Shown: positions 39,088 to 47,873 of the stretch, in pieces
Numbering within the stretch: the stretch's first letter is position 1
How the letters are laid out: each line of letters opens with the position of its first letter
From: Verrucomicrobiota bacterium
GTDB taxonomy: Bacteria; Verrucomicrobiota; Verrucomicrobiia; Limisphaerales; UBA9464
Assembly (NCBI GenBank): GCA_016871615.1
Contig: VHCX01000021.1
Location: 1 to 52,445, forward strand
Direction of reading: 5' to 3'
DNA: 52,445 nt
Notes under the pieces: model-generated
Database searches by the model: none
Seen by the model: the letters and a program-made list of their open reading frames with translations, nothing else
Told to the model about the DNA's origin: nothing
Made by a program: the position numbers and the translations under genes

Positions 39088-39909
39088 TCACATGCCCCGG
39101 AAGAGACCGCTGTGGTTGCGGCTGACCTCCAGCACCTCGGGGCAGTCGCGCAGTCGGATCCGCGGGCGGCCGTCGCCGTCGCGGATGACCTTCGCGATGG
39201 CGCGGAGATTCACCACGGTGCTGCGGTGGATCTGCCAGAACACCTCGCTGTCGAGTTCCTCCACAAGCTCCTTGATGGGCTTGCGGATCAGGGCCTCCTG
39301 CGTGGCGGTCCGTACCCGGGTGTACTTCTCGTCGGCCATGAAGAAGAGGACGTCCTCCACCGGGATGAGCTGCAGCCCGTTGCCCGCGGTGGCCTGGATC
39401 CAGCGCAGGCGCGGCCGGGTCGGCAGGCTGAGTTCGCCGGCCAGGCGCTGGAGGAGCCCCTGCAGGGCCGGGGTGTGGATGGCCAACGGTGGCGACGCAG
39501 GCGGGGCAGCCTGGTTTGCCTCGTCCGGGTGGCCGGCTGGACCAACGACGGAAGGATCGACTGCCGCAGCCGTTTCACGGCCGGACTCCGACGCGGTGCG
39601 CCGCTGGTGGATCCGCTCGCGGACACGGTCCACGGTGCGGGCCAGGCGCTCGCGCTCGGCGGGCTTGAGCAGGTAGTCCACGGCGCCCTGCTCGAAGGCG
39701 TCGATGGCGTACTGGTCGTGGGCGGTGACGAAGACGACCTCGCACCCGGGCCAATCGGCATGGGCAATCCCCGCCTCCGCATAGGTCGGCAGCTGAGCGA
39801 TTTCCCGCGCCGCCTCGATGCCGGTGAGGCCGGGCATGAAGATCCTCGAGGCCCGATCGCCCGACAAAGCGGTTGCGACCAACGGACGGTTTCGCGGGAT
39901 GAACGGCAT
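39088..39909 (-). CDS. LytTR-family DNA-binding regulator with truncated receiver domain
   Basis: 273 residues. The C-terminal LytTR domain is complete (LIPVEDVLFFMADEKYTRVRT ... FWQIHRSTVVNLRAI ... VSRNHSGLFRGM). The receiver part keeps only its second half: MPGLTGIEAAREI, VVFVTAHDQYAIDAFEQGAVDYLLKP with the conserved Thr and Lys. The first roughly 50 residues of a receiver are missing. The phosphoacceptor Asp expected three residues before MPG is Arg (ASRIFMPG). The frame upstream is open to the stop of the beta-lactamase-like gene but has no receiver-like sequence and no earlier start codon. No histidine kinase is adjacent. It is either a phosphorylation-independent regulator or a decaying gene. 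Confidence 0.8.
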   Translation of the reverse strand: MPFIPRNRPLVATALSGDRASRIFMPGLTGIEAAREIAQLPTYAEAGIAHADWPGCEVVFVTAHDQYAIDAFEQGAVDYLLKPAERERLARTVDRVRERIHQRRTASESGRETAAAVDPSVVGPAGHPDEANQAAPPASPPLAIHTPALQGLLQRLAGELSLPTRPRLRWIQATAGNGLQLIPVEDVLFFMADEKYTRVRTATQEALIRKPIKELVEELDSEVFWQIHRSTVVNLRAIAKVIRDGDGRPRIRLRDCPEVLEVSRNHSGLFRGM

Positions 39910-40035
39910 CCCGGACGGATGAACCCCGGGCGGTGCGCCGTCGGAGATGCGGTCCCGCCCCCGGGCGAGGTGGGCCTGCTCTGGGGGGGAGTCGGCCGAC
40001 TCAACCGAGGGGGAGGGACCTGTCCGCTCAGGCTC

Positions 40036-41595
40036 TCAGGGGGTTTTCCTGGCCTGTAGCGTCAGCTTGATCTCCTGGATCCGGGGCGTGGCCTCGGGCG
40101 TCAGGGTCAGGAACACCTCCAGGCTCTGCCGCTCGCCGATCAGGCGGAAGCGCCCGCGGAGGCGGTTCTCGGGCACCAGCGGCTCGCGGTCGCGGATTGG
40201 TCCCATCTGCTCGAGCAGGGCGCGGGTCTCGCGGCGCCAGGTTTCCAGGCTGTGGTCCAGGAACACATTGGGGGCCAGGGCCGCATGCAGGGCCTCGGGC
40301 CTCCAGTCGCCGGTCAGCAGGGTGGCCAGTTCCTCGGCGCGGCGGAAGAGCGTGGGATGGCCTTCGGCCGGCCGGGCCGGAATCCTCGCCTCGTTGACCA
40401 GCAGCTCCATCGCCTTGTGGTTGGCCGCGCTCATCGGTGCGTAGGTGCGGTTGGCGAAGGCGATGAGGGCGATGCCGTGGTCGGGCAGGAAACGGAACTC
40501 GCTGCCGAAGCCGGGCAGGCCGCCGGCATGGCGCACCCAGAGGACGCCGCGCTGGTCCTGGTTCCAGCTCAATCCGGCGCTGTAGCCCGCCACGCGGGCC
40601 ACCGGCCTGCCTGCCGCATCCTGAAGGTCCTGCAGCACCGAGATCACCTCCCACGGCCGGTGCATCTCGCGCCGCGTCGAGCGCCGCAGCGGACCCGTGT
40701 CGGCCTCCTCCCTGGGCGGCCAGGCGTCGAGGTGGAAGGCCGCGTACCGGGCGAAATCCTCGAGGGTGGTGATCAGCCCGCCCATGGCACCCCAGCTGCC
40801 GTCGCCCAGCATCGGCTCCGCCTTCCAGCGCTCGTCTTCCCAGCGGTATCCGAGTGCCAGCCGGTCGGCGGGGACCTTGTCCCAGGCATACGTCGAGTTC
40901 GTCATGCCCAGGGGCTGGAGGATCCGGCGCGTGATGTAGGCCTGGTACGGTTCGCGCGCCACGCGGGTGATCACCCGGCCCAGCACGGCGTAGCCGAGGT
41001 TGCTGTACTCCCAGCGGGTGCCCGTCGGCGAGGCGGGCGTCAGGCCGCGGGCCACCAGCGCGTCGAGCTGGGCGTCGGTCTCGGCCAGCTTGCGGTCGCC
41101 CCAGGGGTCATCCTGCGGGAAGCCTGCCGACATGCGCAGCAGGTGCCGCAGGGTGGGGGGAGGGGAGTCCGTCGTGGCCGGCCGGGCCTTGCGGAACTCC
41201 GGCAGGTGCTTCGACACGGGATCCTCGAGCGACAGGCGGCCCTCGTCCCGCAACCGCAGGATGGCCGCCGCCGTGAGGCTCTTGCTCATCGAGGCGATGC
41301 GGAATCGCGTGTCCGGCGTGACCGCCCGGACGGGCTCGACGCCCGCCAGGCCTGAGGCCCGCACATGCACGAGGCGTCCATCGACCACGAGGCCCCAGAC
41401 ATGACCCGGGATGTGGTTGGAGACCGCGTGCTCCGCGTACAGCGCGTCGAGCCTCGGCAGCAGGTCCTTGAGTCGCTGGAGGCGGGCCGAGGTGCCCCAG
41501 GCCGGATCCGGGGTCTGGGCCCGGGTGGGCGTGAGGGTGAGGGTGAGTGCGCCGAACCAACCCAGCCAGCCGATGAGGAGCCCCCCGCGTGTCAT
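40036..41595 (-). CDS. Serine beta-lactamase-fold hydrolase (class C/PBP4*-like)
   Basis: 519 residues. A signal peptide (about residues 1-26, ending PTRAQ) suggests export. The active-site S102-x-x-K105 is in RIASMSKSLTAAAIL and the Y197-S-N199 motif in WEYSNLGYAVLG. An HAGG segment (VRHAGGLPGFGSEF) replaces the KTG box, as in esterase/D-aminopeptidase-type members. It has a C-terminal beta-rich extension of about 130 residues. It is probably an esterase or peptidase acting on the cell envelope; antibiotic resistance is not implied. The ATG at 41595 was chosen over longer frames because it gives the signal peptide. It is divergent from the PSD1 gene. Confidence 0.86.
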   Translation of the reverse strand: MTRGGLLIGWLGWFGALTLTLTPTRAQTPDPAWGTSARLQRLKDLLPRLDALYAEHAVSNHIPGHVWGLVVDGRLVHVRASGLAGVEPVRAVTPDTRFRIASMSKSLTAAAILRLRDEGRLSLEDPVSKHLPEFRKARPATTDSPPPTLRHLLRMSAGFPQDDPWGDRKLAETDAQLDALVARGLTPASPTGTRWEYSNLGYAVLGRVITRVAREPYQAYITRRILQPLGMTNSTYAWDKVPADRLALGYRWEDERWKAEPMLGDGSWGAMGGLITTLEDFARYAAFHLDAWPPREEADTGPLRRSTRREMHRPWEVISVLQDLQDAAGRPVARVAGYSAGLSWNQDQRGVLWVRHAGGLPGFGSEFRFLPDHGIALIAFANRTYAPMSAANHKAMELLVNEARIPARPAEGHPTLFRRAEELATLLTGDWRPEALHAALAPNVFLDHSLETWRRETRALLEQMGPIRDREPLVPENRLRGRFRLIGERQSLEVFLTLTPEATPRIQEIKLTLQARKTP

Positions 41596-41723
41596 GTGGG
41601 GGAGGATGCCCCTCCGGTCGCGCCCCGGGCCAATCGATTCTCCGCGCGGCCTGAATACGCCGGGATCGAACTCCGTTTTGACTTTGGGCCCCGGCCGGCA
41701 AGGGTAGGCTCGAAACCGTTCGC

Positions 41724-44700
41724 ATGATGCGTCTCCATCCAGGGTGGGTTGTCGGGCTTCGGGCGTGGCTGCGTGGCGTCGCTTCGGGTCTTCGGGCGTC
41801 CACGGCGGCACTGGCCATGGTCCTGTCCGCTGTCCACCTGGCCTCGTCCGCCCATGCCGCCGACGGGGCCGCAGGGATCGAGGGGGCCGGCTCGGTCGAC
41901 TTCTTCGAGAACCGCATCCGGCCCGTGCTGGCCGAGCGCTGCGACGAGTGCCACGGGGCCCGGGCCGACGCGATGAAGGGCGGGCTGCGGCTCGACTCCC
42001 GGGCCGGATGGGCCAAGGGCGGCGCCTCGGGCTCGCCGGCGATCGTGCCGGGCCAGCCCGGGCAGAGCCTGCTCATCCAGGTCGTGAAGGGGCTCTCGAC
42101 CGACGTGAAGGCGATGCCGCCCAAAGGGGGGGCATTGACCCCGGGCCAGATCGCCGACCTCGAGGCGTGGATCCTCGCCGGCGCGAACGATCCCCGCGGG
42201 TCCGCGCCCGGGGCCCCGGCGGCCTCGAAGGCGTCGCCCGCCGAACTGGCCGCGCGGCATTGGGCCTTCCAGCCGGTCCGTCCGACGGCCACGCCGCCCG
42301 TCCGGAAGGCCTCGTGGGTCCGCACCGGCATGGACGCCTTCATCCTGGCCGCCCTCGAGGCCAAGGGCCTGTCCCCCACCCCGGAGGCCGACCGCCGGAC
42401 GCTGCTCCGGCGGGTCACCCACGACCTGACCGGGCTGCCGCCCACGCCCGAGGAGATGGACGCCTTCCTCAAGGACCGGTCGCCCGGGGCCTACGACCGG
42501 GTGGTGGATCGGCTGCTCGCCTCGGGCGCCTATGGTGAGCGCTGGGGCCGGCACTGGCTCGACGTGGCGCGCTATGCCGACAGCAAGGGCTACGTCTTCG
42601 AGGAGGAGCGTCGCTACCCCTACAGCCACACTTACCGGGACTGGGTGGTGGAGGCCTTCAACCGGGACCTGCCCTACGACCGGTTCCTGGTCGAACAGCT
42701 CGCCGGCGACCAGGTGGCCACCGAGACCGACCGCAAGCCGCTGGCCGCGATGGGCTTCCTGACCCTCGGGCGCCGGTTCCTCAACAACCAGGCGGACATC
42801 ATCGACGACCGGATCGACGTCGTGACGCGCGGCCTCATGGGCCTGACCGTGCAGTGCGCACGCTGCCACGACCACAAGTTCGACCCGATCCCGACGGCCG
42901 ACTACTACTCGCTCTACGGCCTCTTCTCCAACAGCCACGAGCCCGACCCCAAGCCGCTGGTGGGGGAGAACCCCGACCGCCAGCAGGCCGCCGACTACGA
43001 CCGGGAGCTGGCCCGCCGGCGCAAGGAACTGGAGGACTACCGTGCCGAGCAGACGGCCGTGGTGCTCCAGAGGCTGCGCACCCGCGTGGGCGACTACCTG
43101 CTCGCGGCCCATGAGGGCGCGGGCCTCGACGGTGGGGCGCAGGAGGGTCTGGCCCGGCAGCGCAGCCTGGATCCCGGGCTGGTCTCGGCCTGGAGGACGC
43201 GCCTCGAGGCGCTCAAGAAGGCCCCGCATCCGGTCTTCGCGCCGTGGTTCGCCTGGGCGGCCCTGGGGACCAACAAATTCCCCGGCCGGGCCCCGGCGAT
43301 CGCCGCCGAGGTGGCCGCGGGCCGTTGGCAGGGACAGGCCCTCAACGCCCGGCTGGTCGAGGGCCTCAAGGGGGCATCGCCCACCAACCTCGCCGAGGTG
43401 GCCATCCGGTACGGCCGTCTGCTGAGCGAGGTGGACGCCGAGTGGAAGACGGCGGTGGCCGCGGCGAAGACCGACGGCAACCCCGGGCCGACGGCCCTGC
43501 CCGACGCCGCGGCCGAGGAACTGCGCCAGGTGCTCCACGCCGCCGACGGTCCGATCCAGGGGGCGCTGGCCGGCATCGACCGCTTCTTCGACACGCCGGT
43601 GGCCCAGAAGAGCCGGGCGCTGCGCCGCAAGGTCGACGAACTGGACGCCACGCACCCGGGCGCACCACTGCGGGCCATGGCCCTCCTCGACAACGCCACG
43701 ATCACCGAGCCCGTGATCTTCAAGCGGGGCAACCCGGGCAACCATGGACCGAAGGTGCCCCGCCAGCAGTTGGGCATCGTCGCCGGTCCCGATCGCAAGC
43801 CCTTCAGCCAAGGCAGTGGCCGCCTCGAGTTCGCCCGGTCGGTGGCCTCGCCCGACAATCCCCTGACGGCCCGCGTCATGGTCAACCGCGTCTGGATGCA
43901 GCATTTCGGCACGCCGCTGGTCAAGACCCCCAGCGATTTCGGCGTGCGCACCGAGCCCCCGAGCCACCCGGCCCTGCTCGACCACCTGGCCAGCCAGTGG
44001 ATCCGGCAGGGCTGGTCGATGAAGGCCCTCCACCGGGAGATGCTCCTGTCGGCGACCTACCGGATGGCCAGCGATCCCGAGGCGGCCGGACTGTCGCGCA
44101 AGGCGCTGGCCCGGGCGACGGCGGCCGATCCGGCCAACACGCTCTTCTGGCGCATGAACCGCAAGCGCACCGACTTCGAGGCCATGCGCGACGGCCTCCT
44201 GAGCGTCTGCGGGAACCTCGATCCCAAGGTGGGCGGGCTCGCCGTCGCCATCCACGACACCGACCAGCCCGCCCCGAGGCGGACGCTCTACGGCTTCATC
44301 GACCGCCAGAACCTCCCCGGCATCCTGCGGTCCTTCGACTTCGCCAGCCCGGACACCTCGTCGGCGGGCCGCTTCCAGACCACCGTGCCCCAGCAGGCCC
44401 TCTTCTGGCTCAACAGCGCCTTCGTGGCCGAGCAGGCCCGGGCCCTGCTCCGGCGACCGGACGTGGCCTCGCTGCCCGGGGACGACCGGGTGAAGCGCCT
44501 GTACGCGCTGGTCTTCCAGCGCGCCCCGACGCGCCGGGAACTGGCGGCCGCCCGCGGGTTCTTGCCGCAGGCTCACCCGCCAGCGAAGACCGCCGGGATT
44601 TCCACCGCCGGGGCCGCAGCCGCGCCGGGCGTCGACGCTCCGGCCCCCGCCCCGACGGAGGGCGATGCCGGCAGGCGCAGGGGCAAATCCGCATCGAAGG

Positions 44701-44789
44701 CCCCGCCGAAGCCGCCCGAACCCCTCGGCCCATGGGAGCAGTACGCCCAGGTGCTGCTGGCGGCCAACGAGTTCAGCTTCATCGACTGA
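41724..44789 (+). CDS. PSCyt1-PSCyt2-PSD1 (DUF1549/DUF1553) planctomycete-type cytochrome protein
   Basis: 1021 residues. A signal peptide ends near SSAHA (45). PSCyt1 carries the haem motif C73-D-E-C76-H77 within VDFFENRIRPVLAERCDECHG. DUF1549 (PSCyt2) follows with DAFILAALEAKGL and the WGRHWLDVARYADSKGY block, and a second CxxCH, ARCHDHKFDPI. DUF1553 (PSD1) covers the C-terminal third (VNRVWMQHFGTPLVKTPSDFG ... MNRKRTDFEAMRDGLLSV ... RQNLPGILRSFDFASPD). These giant exported proteins are expanded in PVC bacteria and are usually paired with a downstream DUF1501 sulfatase-like gene; that partner is missing here. An inserted Pro/Ala/Lys linker lies near the C-terminus. Confidence 0.9.
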   Translation: MMRLHPGWVVGLRAWLRGVASGLRASTAALAMVLSAVHLASSAHAADGAAGIEGAGSVDFFENRIRPVLAERCDECHGARADAMKGGLRLDSRAGWAKGGASGSPAIVPGQPGQSLLIQVVKGLSTDVKAMPPKGGALTPGQIADLEAWILAGANDPRGSAPGAPAASKASPAELAARHWAFQPVRPTATPPVRKASWVRTGMDAFILAALEAKGLSPTPEADRRTLLRRVTHDLTGLPPTPEEMDAFLKDRSPGAYDRVVDRLLASGAYGERWGRHWLDVARYADSKGYVFEEERRYPYSHTYRDWVVEAFNRDLPYDRFLVEQLAGDQVATETDRKPLAAMGFLTLGRRFLNNQADIIDDRIDVVTRGLMGLTVQCARCHDHKFDPIPTADYYSLYGLFSNSHEPDPKPLVGENPDRQQAADYDRELARRRKELEDYRAEQTAVVLQRLRTRVGDYLLAAHEGAGLDGGAQEGLARQRSLDPGLVSAWRTRLEALKKAPHPVFAPWFAWAALGTNKFPGRAPAIAAEVAAGRWQGQALNARLVEGLKGASPTNLAEVAIRYGRLLSEVDAEWKTAVAAAKTDGNPGPTALPDAAAEELRQVLHAADGPIQGALAGIDRFFDTPVAQKSRALRRKVDELDATHPGAPLRAMALLDNATITEPVIFKRGNPGNHGPKVPRQQLGIVAGPDRKPFSQGSGRLEFARSVASPDNPLTARVMVNRVWMQHFGTPLVKTPSDFGVRTEPPSHPALLDHLASQWIRQGWSMKALHREMLLSATYRMASDPEAAGLSRKALARATAADPANTLFWRMNRKRTDFEAMRDGLLSVCGNLDPKVGGLAVAIHDTDQPAPRRTLYGFIDRQNLPGILRSFDFASPDTSSAGRFQTTVPQQALFWLNSAFVAEQARALLRRPDVASLPGDDRVKRLYALVFQRAPTRRELAAARGFLPQAHPPAKTAGISTAGAAAAPGVDAPAPAPTEGDAGRRRGKSASKAPPKPPEPLGPWEQYAQVLLAANEFSFID

Positions 44790-44814
44790 GCCTCTTGCCC
44801 CAGCGACCTCTCGC

Positions 44815-45339
44815 GTGAATGCCGAAGCCGCCATCCCGGAGATACCCCTGCCGCACCGGCACCGCGTGCGGGCGGCCGAGGGATGGCTGATGCTCGGCGA
44901 CGCCGTCGAGGCGCTGGCCGAGCTCGACCGGCTGCCCGACGGGTTCCGCCAGCGACGGGAGGTCTTGAGCCTCCACTGGGCCGCCTGCACGGCCTTGAAA
45001 CGCTGGGACGAGGCCTGGTCGGTCGCCAATGCCCAGTGGACGCTCCATCCCGAGGTGGTCGAAAGCTGGGTCCACCGGTCCTACGCCGCCCGGCGGCACA
45101 GCGGCGGCTCGGTGGCCAAGGCCTTTGGGCTGCTGGAGCCGGCTCTCGAGTCGTTCCCGGGCGAGCCAATCCTGCACTACAACCTCGCCTGCTACCTCGC
45201 CCAGATGGGGCGGCTCGAGGAGGCCTGGCTGAGGTTCCGCGGCGCGCTCGAGGTGGGCGACGCCATCGAGTTCCGAACTATGGGCCTGGCCGACGAGGAC
45301 CTCCGGCCCATCTGGCCGCGCATCGCGACCATGAGCTGA
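44815..45339 (+). CDS. Tetratricopeptide-repeat protein
   Basis: 174 residues from a GTG at 44815, 25 bp after the PSD1 gene. It is built of helix-turn-helix TPR units: RAAEGWLMLGDAVEALAELDRLP, LHWAACTALKRWDEAWSVANAQ, WVHRSYAARRHSGG and LHYNLACYLAQMGRLEEAWLRFRGAL. No signal peptide is evident. A protein-protein interaction role is likely, and the partner is unknown. The short gap suggests co-transcription with the PSD1 gene. Confidence 0.8.
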   Translation: MNAEAAIPEIPLPHRHRVRAAEGWLMLGDAVEALAELDRLPDGFRQRREVLSLHWAACTALKRWDEAWSVANAQWTLHPEVVESWVHRSYAARRHSGGSVAKAFGLLEPALESFPGEPILHYNLACYLAQMGRLEEAWLRFRGALEVGDAIEFRTMGLADEDLRPIWPRIATMS

Positions 45340-45410
45340 CGGCCGCCCCGTTCACGGACGGGTCCACGGCCTGGTTGGCCACGGCGGTTTTTCGGGCCAC
45401 CCTCGGGCGC

Positions 45411-46682
45411 GTGACGATCGAGATCCTCAACACCGGCTCGGAGCTCCTGCTGGGTCGCATCCTCAACACCCACCAGCAATGGCTGTGTGCGCGGCTGACC
45501 CAGGCGGGGTACCCGGTGACCCGCCAGGTGCTGGTGTCGGACCGGAGCGACGACATCCAGCAGGCGGTGCGCGAGGCGCTGGGCCGCGCCGACCTGGTGA
45601 TCACCACCGGCGGCCTCGGGCCCACCTGCGACGACATCACCCGGGAGCGCATCGCCGAGCTGCTGGACCGCCCGCTGGAGTTCGACGCGTCGGTGAGCCA
45701 GTCCGTCCAGGCCTTCTTCCGCTCGCGCGGCCGACCGGTGCCGCCGCGCACCCGGGTGGAGGCGATGGTGCCGAAGGGGGCGGTGGTGCTGCCCAATGGT
45801 CACGGCACCGCGCCCGGCCTGCGTCTGGGGGTCGCCCCGAATCCGTTCCGCCCCGGGGGCGGTCCGTCGTGGCTGGTGATGCTGCCCGGCCCGCCCCGGG
45901 AGCTGCGGCCGATGTTCGACGACCAGGTGCTCCCGTGGATCGCCAGCGAGTTCCCGCTGGAGGGCGGCTTCGCCTGCCGCACGCTCAAGACCTCCGGGAT
46001 CGGCGAGTCCAACATGGAGGAGCTGATCTCCGGGCCGCTGCGCCACCTCACCGATCGGGGGATGGACCTGGGGTTCTGTGCCCGGGTGGGCGAGGTCGAT
46101 GTGCGGTTCGTCGCCCGGGGCGCCGACGCGTCGTCGGTGGTCGCCGAGGCCGAGTCCATCACGCGACGGCTGGCCGGGGACGCGGTCTTCGGCGAGCAGG
46201 ACGAGGTGCTCGAGGGGGTCCTGGTGCGCGAGCTGACCCGCCGGCGGCAGACCCTTGCGCTGGCGGAGAGCTGCACGGGTGGCCACATCGCCCACCGCCT
46301 CACCAACGTACCCGGGGCCTCGGCGGTTTTCCTGGCCGGCTACGTGACCTATGCCAACACCGCCAAGGTGCGCACGCTGGGGGTGCGGGAGGAAACCCTT
46401 CGGGAGTCCGGGGCGGTCAGCGAGGCCGTGGCGCGTCAGATGGCCGAGGGGGCCCGGGCGGTGTCCGGGGCCGACTGGGCGCTGTCGGTGACAGGCATCG
46501 CCGGCCCCTCGGGCGGCACCCCGGACAAGCCCGTCGGCACGGTCTGGATGGCCCTGGCCGGGCCTGCGGGCACCGAGGCCGTCCAACGGCTGAACCGCTT
46601 CGACCGCGAGACCTTCAAGTTCACGACCGGTCAGCAGGCCATGCACCTGCTATTCCAGCATCTGAACCGCGCCGAATCCTGA
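45411..46682 (+). CDS. cinA: CinA family protein (competence/damage-inducible; nicotinamide-nucleotide amidase)
   Basis: 423 residues from a GTG at 45411, full length for two-domain CinA. The N-terminal MoCF-like (COG1058) domain shows EILNTGSELLLGRILNTHQQWL and TTGGLGPTCDDITRE. The C-terminal amidase domain shows LALAESCTGGHIAHRLTNVPGAS and VTGIAGPSGGTPDKPVGTVW, with the catalytic serine in ESCTGG. It deamidates nicotinamide mononucleotide in NAD salvage and may act on ADP-ribose. No recA or pgsA is adjacent (pgsA is 20 kb away). Confidence 0.93.
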   Translation: MTIEILNTGSELLLGRILNTHQQWLCARLTQAGYPVTRQVLVSDRSDDIQQAVREALGRADLVITTGGLGPTCDDITRERIAELLDRPLEFDASVSQSVQAFFRSRGRPVPPRTRVEAMVPKGAVVLPNGHGTAPGLRLGVAPNPFRPGGGPSWLVMLPGPPRELRPMFDDQVLPWIASEFPLEGGFACRTLKTSGIGESNMEELISGPLRHLTDRGMDLGFCARVGEVDVRFVARGADASSVVAEAESITRRLAGDAVFGEQDEVLEGVLVRELTRRRQTLALAESCTGGHIAHRLTNVPGASAVFLAGYVTYANTAKVRTLGVREETLRESGAVSEAVARQMAEGARAVSGADWALSVTGIAGPSGGTPDKPVGTVWMALAGPAGTEAVQRLNRFDRETFKFTTGQQAMHLLFQHLNRAES

Positions 46683-46701
46683 AACAGGGGTCCCGACTGG
46701 T

Positions 46702-46731
46702 CCCGGGTTCTGCCAAGGCCCGGGTTCTGCC
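46702..46731. repeat. Short direct repeat CCCGGGTTCTGCC
   Basis: The 13-mer occurs at 46702-46714 and 46719-46731, separated by AAGG, in the gap between cinA and the epimerase gene. No function is evident. Confidence 0.6.
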
Positions 46732-46840
46732 GCATCCGGCAACGGTGCCCCCGGCGGACCGACTGTGCCCACCTTCCCATCAAGGCCCGTGGGCGCGTCC
46801 AAGACGAGCCCGGCCGGCGGCTGCTTGCATTTGCATCGGC

Positions 46841-47836
46841 ATGTCCGTTTTCCAGCGCATCGAGGTGGTCGATTCCCACACCGGCGGCGAACCGACCCGG
46901 GTCGTGATCTCCGGAGGCCCTGATCTCGGCGGGGGCCCGCTGGCCGACCGGGCACGCCGCCTGCGGGACCATTGGGATTCCTTCCGCTCGGCCGTGGTGA
47001 ACGAACCGCGAGGCTCCGACGTGCTCGTCGGCGCCGTGCTGGTCCCGCCGCACGCGCCGGGGTGCGACCTCGGGGTGATCTTCTTCAACAACGTGGGCGC
47101 CTTGGGCATGTGTGGGCACGGCACCATCGGGCTGATGGCCACGCTGGCCCACCTCGGGCGGGCCCGGCCCGGCACCCACCGGATCGACACGCCCGTCGGC
47201 CCCGTGTCGGCGACGCTCCATGCCGACGGTCAGGTGTCCGTGGCCAACGTGGCCTCCTACCGGCTCCGGGCCTCGGTCGTGGTGCCGGTGCCCGGGATCG
47301 GGGAAGTCGTCGGGGACGTGGCCTGGGGTGGGAACTGGTTCTTCCTGGTCCGCTCGCCGGCCTGGGAACTGACCCTGGCGAACGTCGAGAGCCTGACCGA
47401 CGCCTCGTGGAGGATCCGTCAGGCGGTCAACGCGCAGGGGTTCCCGGAGGTCGATCATGTCGAGCTGTTCGGTCCGCCGGGTCGCGGGGGGCACTCGCGC
47501 AACTTCGTGCTCTGTCCCGGCAAGGCCTACGACCGCTCGCCCTGCGGCACCGGCACCAGCGCCAAGCTGGCCTGCCTGGCCGCCGACGGGAAGCTGGTCG
47601 AGGGACAGGAGTGGATCCAGGAAGGCATCCTCGGCACCTCCTTCCGGGCCGGGTTCCGATGGGAGGATCGCGCCTTGGGCCGCATCCTGCCGGTGATCAC
47701 CGGCAGCGCCCATGTCACGGCCGAGGCCACCCTGCTGCTGGCCCCCGATGATCCGTTCCGCTGGGGGATCCGGCCGGGCGCAGGCGGCGAGGGTCCACCC
47801 CGGGAAATCGCGCCGGCGACGGTGAAAACTGGTTGA
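46841..47836 (+). CDS. Proline racemase-family 4-hydroxyproline 2-epimerase-like protein
   Basis: 331 residues. The family uses two cysteines for proton exchange at an amino-acid alpha carbon; both are present, C91 in GALGMCGHGTIG and C235 in DRSPCGTGTSAK. This argues for a racemase/epimerase rather than the dehydratase branch, where the second Cys is Thr. The N-terminus VVDSHTGGEPTRVV is typical. 4-hydroxyproline epimerase is likelier than proline racemase on family-size grounds, but substrates cannot be separated by eye. No hydroxyproline-degradation genes are adjacent. Confidence 0.87.
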   Translation: MSVFQRIEVVDSHTGGEPTRVVISGGPDLGGGPLADRARRLRDHWDSFRSAVVNEPRGSDVLVGAVLVPPHAPGCDLGVIFFNNVGALGMCGHGTIGLMATLAHLGRARPGTHRIDTPVGPVSATLHADGQVSVANVASYRLRASVVVPVPGIGEVVGDVAWGGNWFFLVRSPAWELTLANVESLTDASWRIRQAVNAQGFPEVDHVELFGPPGRGGHSRNFVLCPGKAYDRSPCGTGTSAKLACLAADGKLVEGQEWIQEGILGTSFRAGFRWEDRALGRILPVITGSAHVTAEATLLLAPDDPFRWGIRPGAGGEGPPREIAPATVKTG

Positions 47837-47873
47837 AGCCGGCGGCGGCAGGTCGAACGATCTGTCCTCGCGT

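Noticed and set aside
39910-40035. A missing receiver N-terminus in another frame upstream of the LytTR gene (frameshift)
   Set aside because: The 126 bp to the neighbouring stop codon are too short for the missing residues, and the frames I translated or compared show no receiver-like sequence.
40036-41595. A true class C beta-lactamase resistance gene
   Set aside because: It has the SxxK and YxN motifs, but the KTG box is replaced by HAGG and a C-terminal extension is present; an esterase or peptidase is more likely.
43325-43345. A further copy of the GGGACAGGC core inside the PSD1 gene
   Set aside because: It is within a normal coding stretch (codons for Trp-Gln-Gly-Gln-Ala) and ends in CCCT, so chance is the simplest explanation.
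41592-45029. An 1145-codon minus-strand open frame opposite the PSD1 gene
   Set aside because: Shadow of a well-supported gene; no recognisable domain, and the composition is typical of antisense reading in GC-rich DNA.
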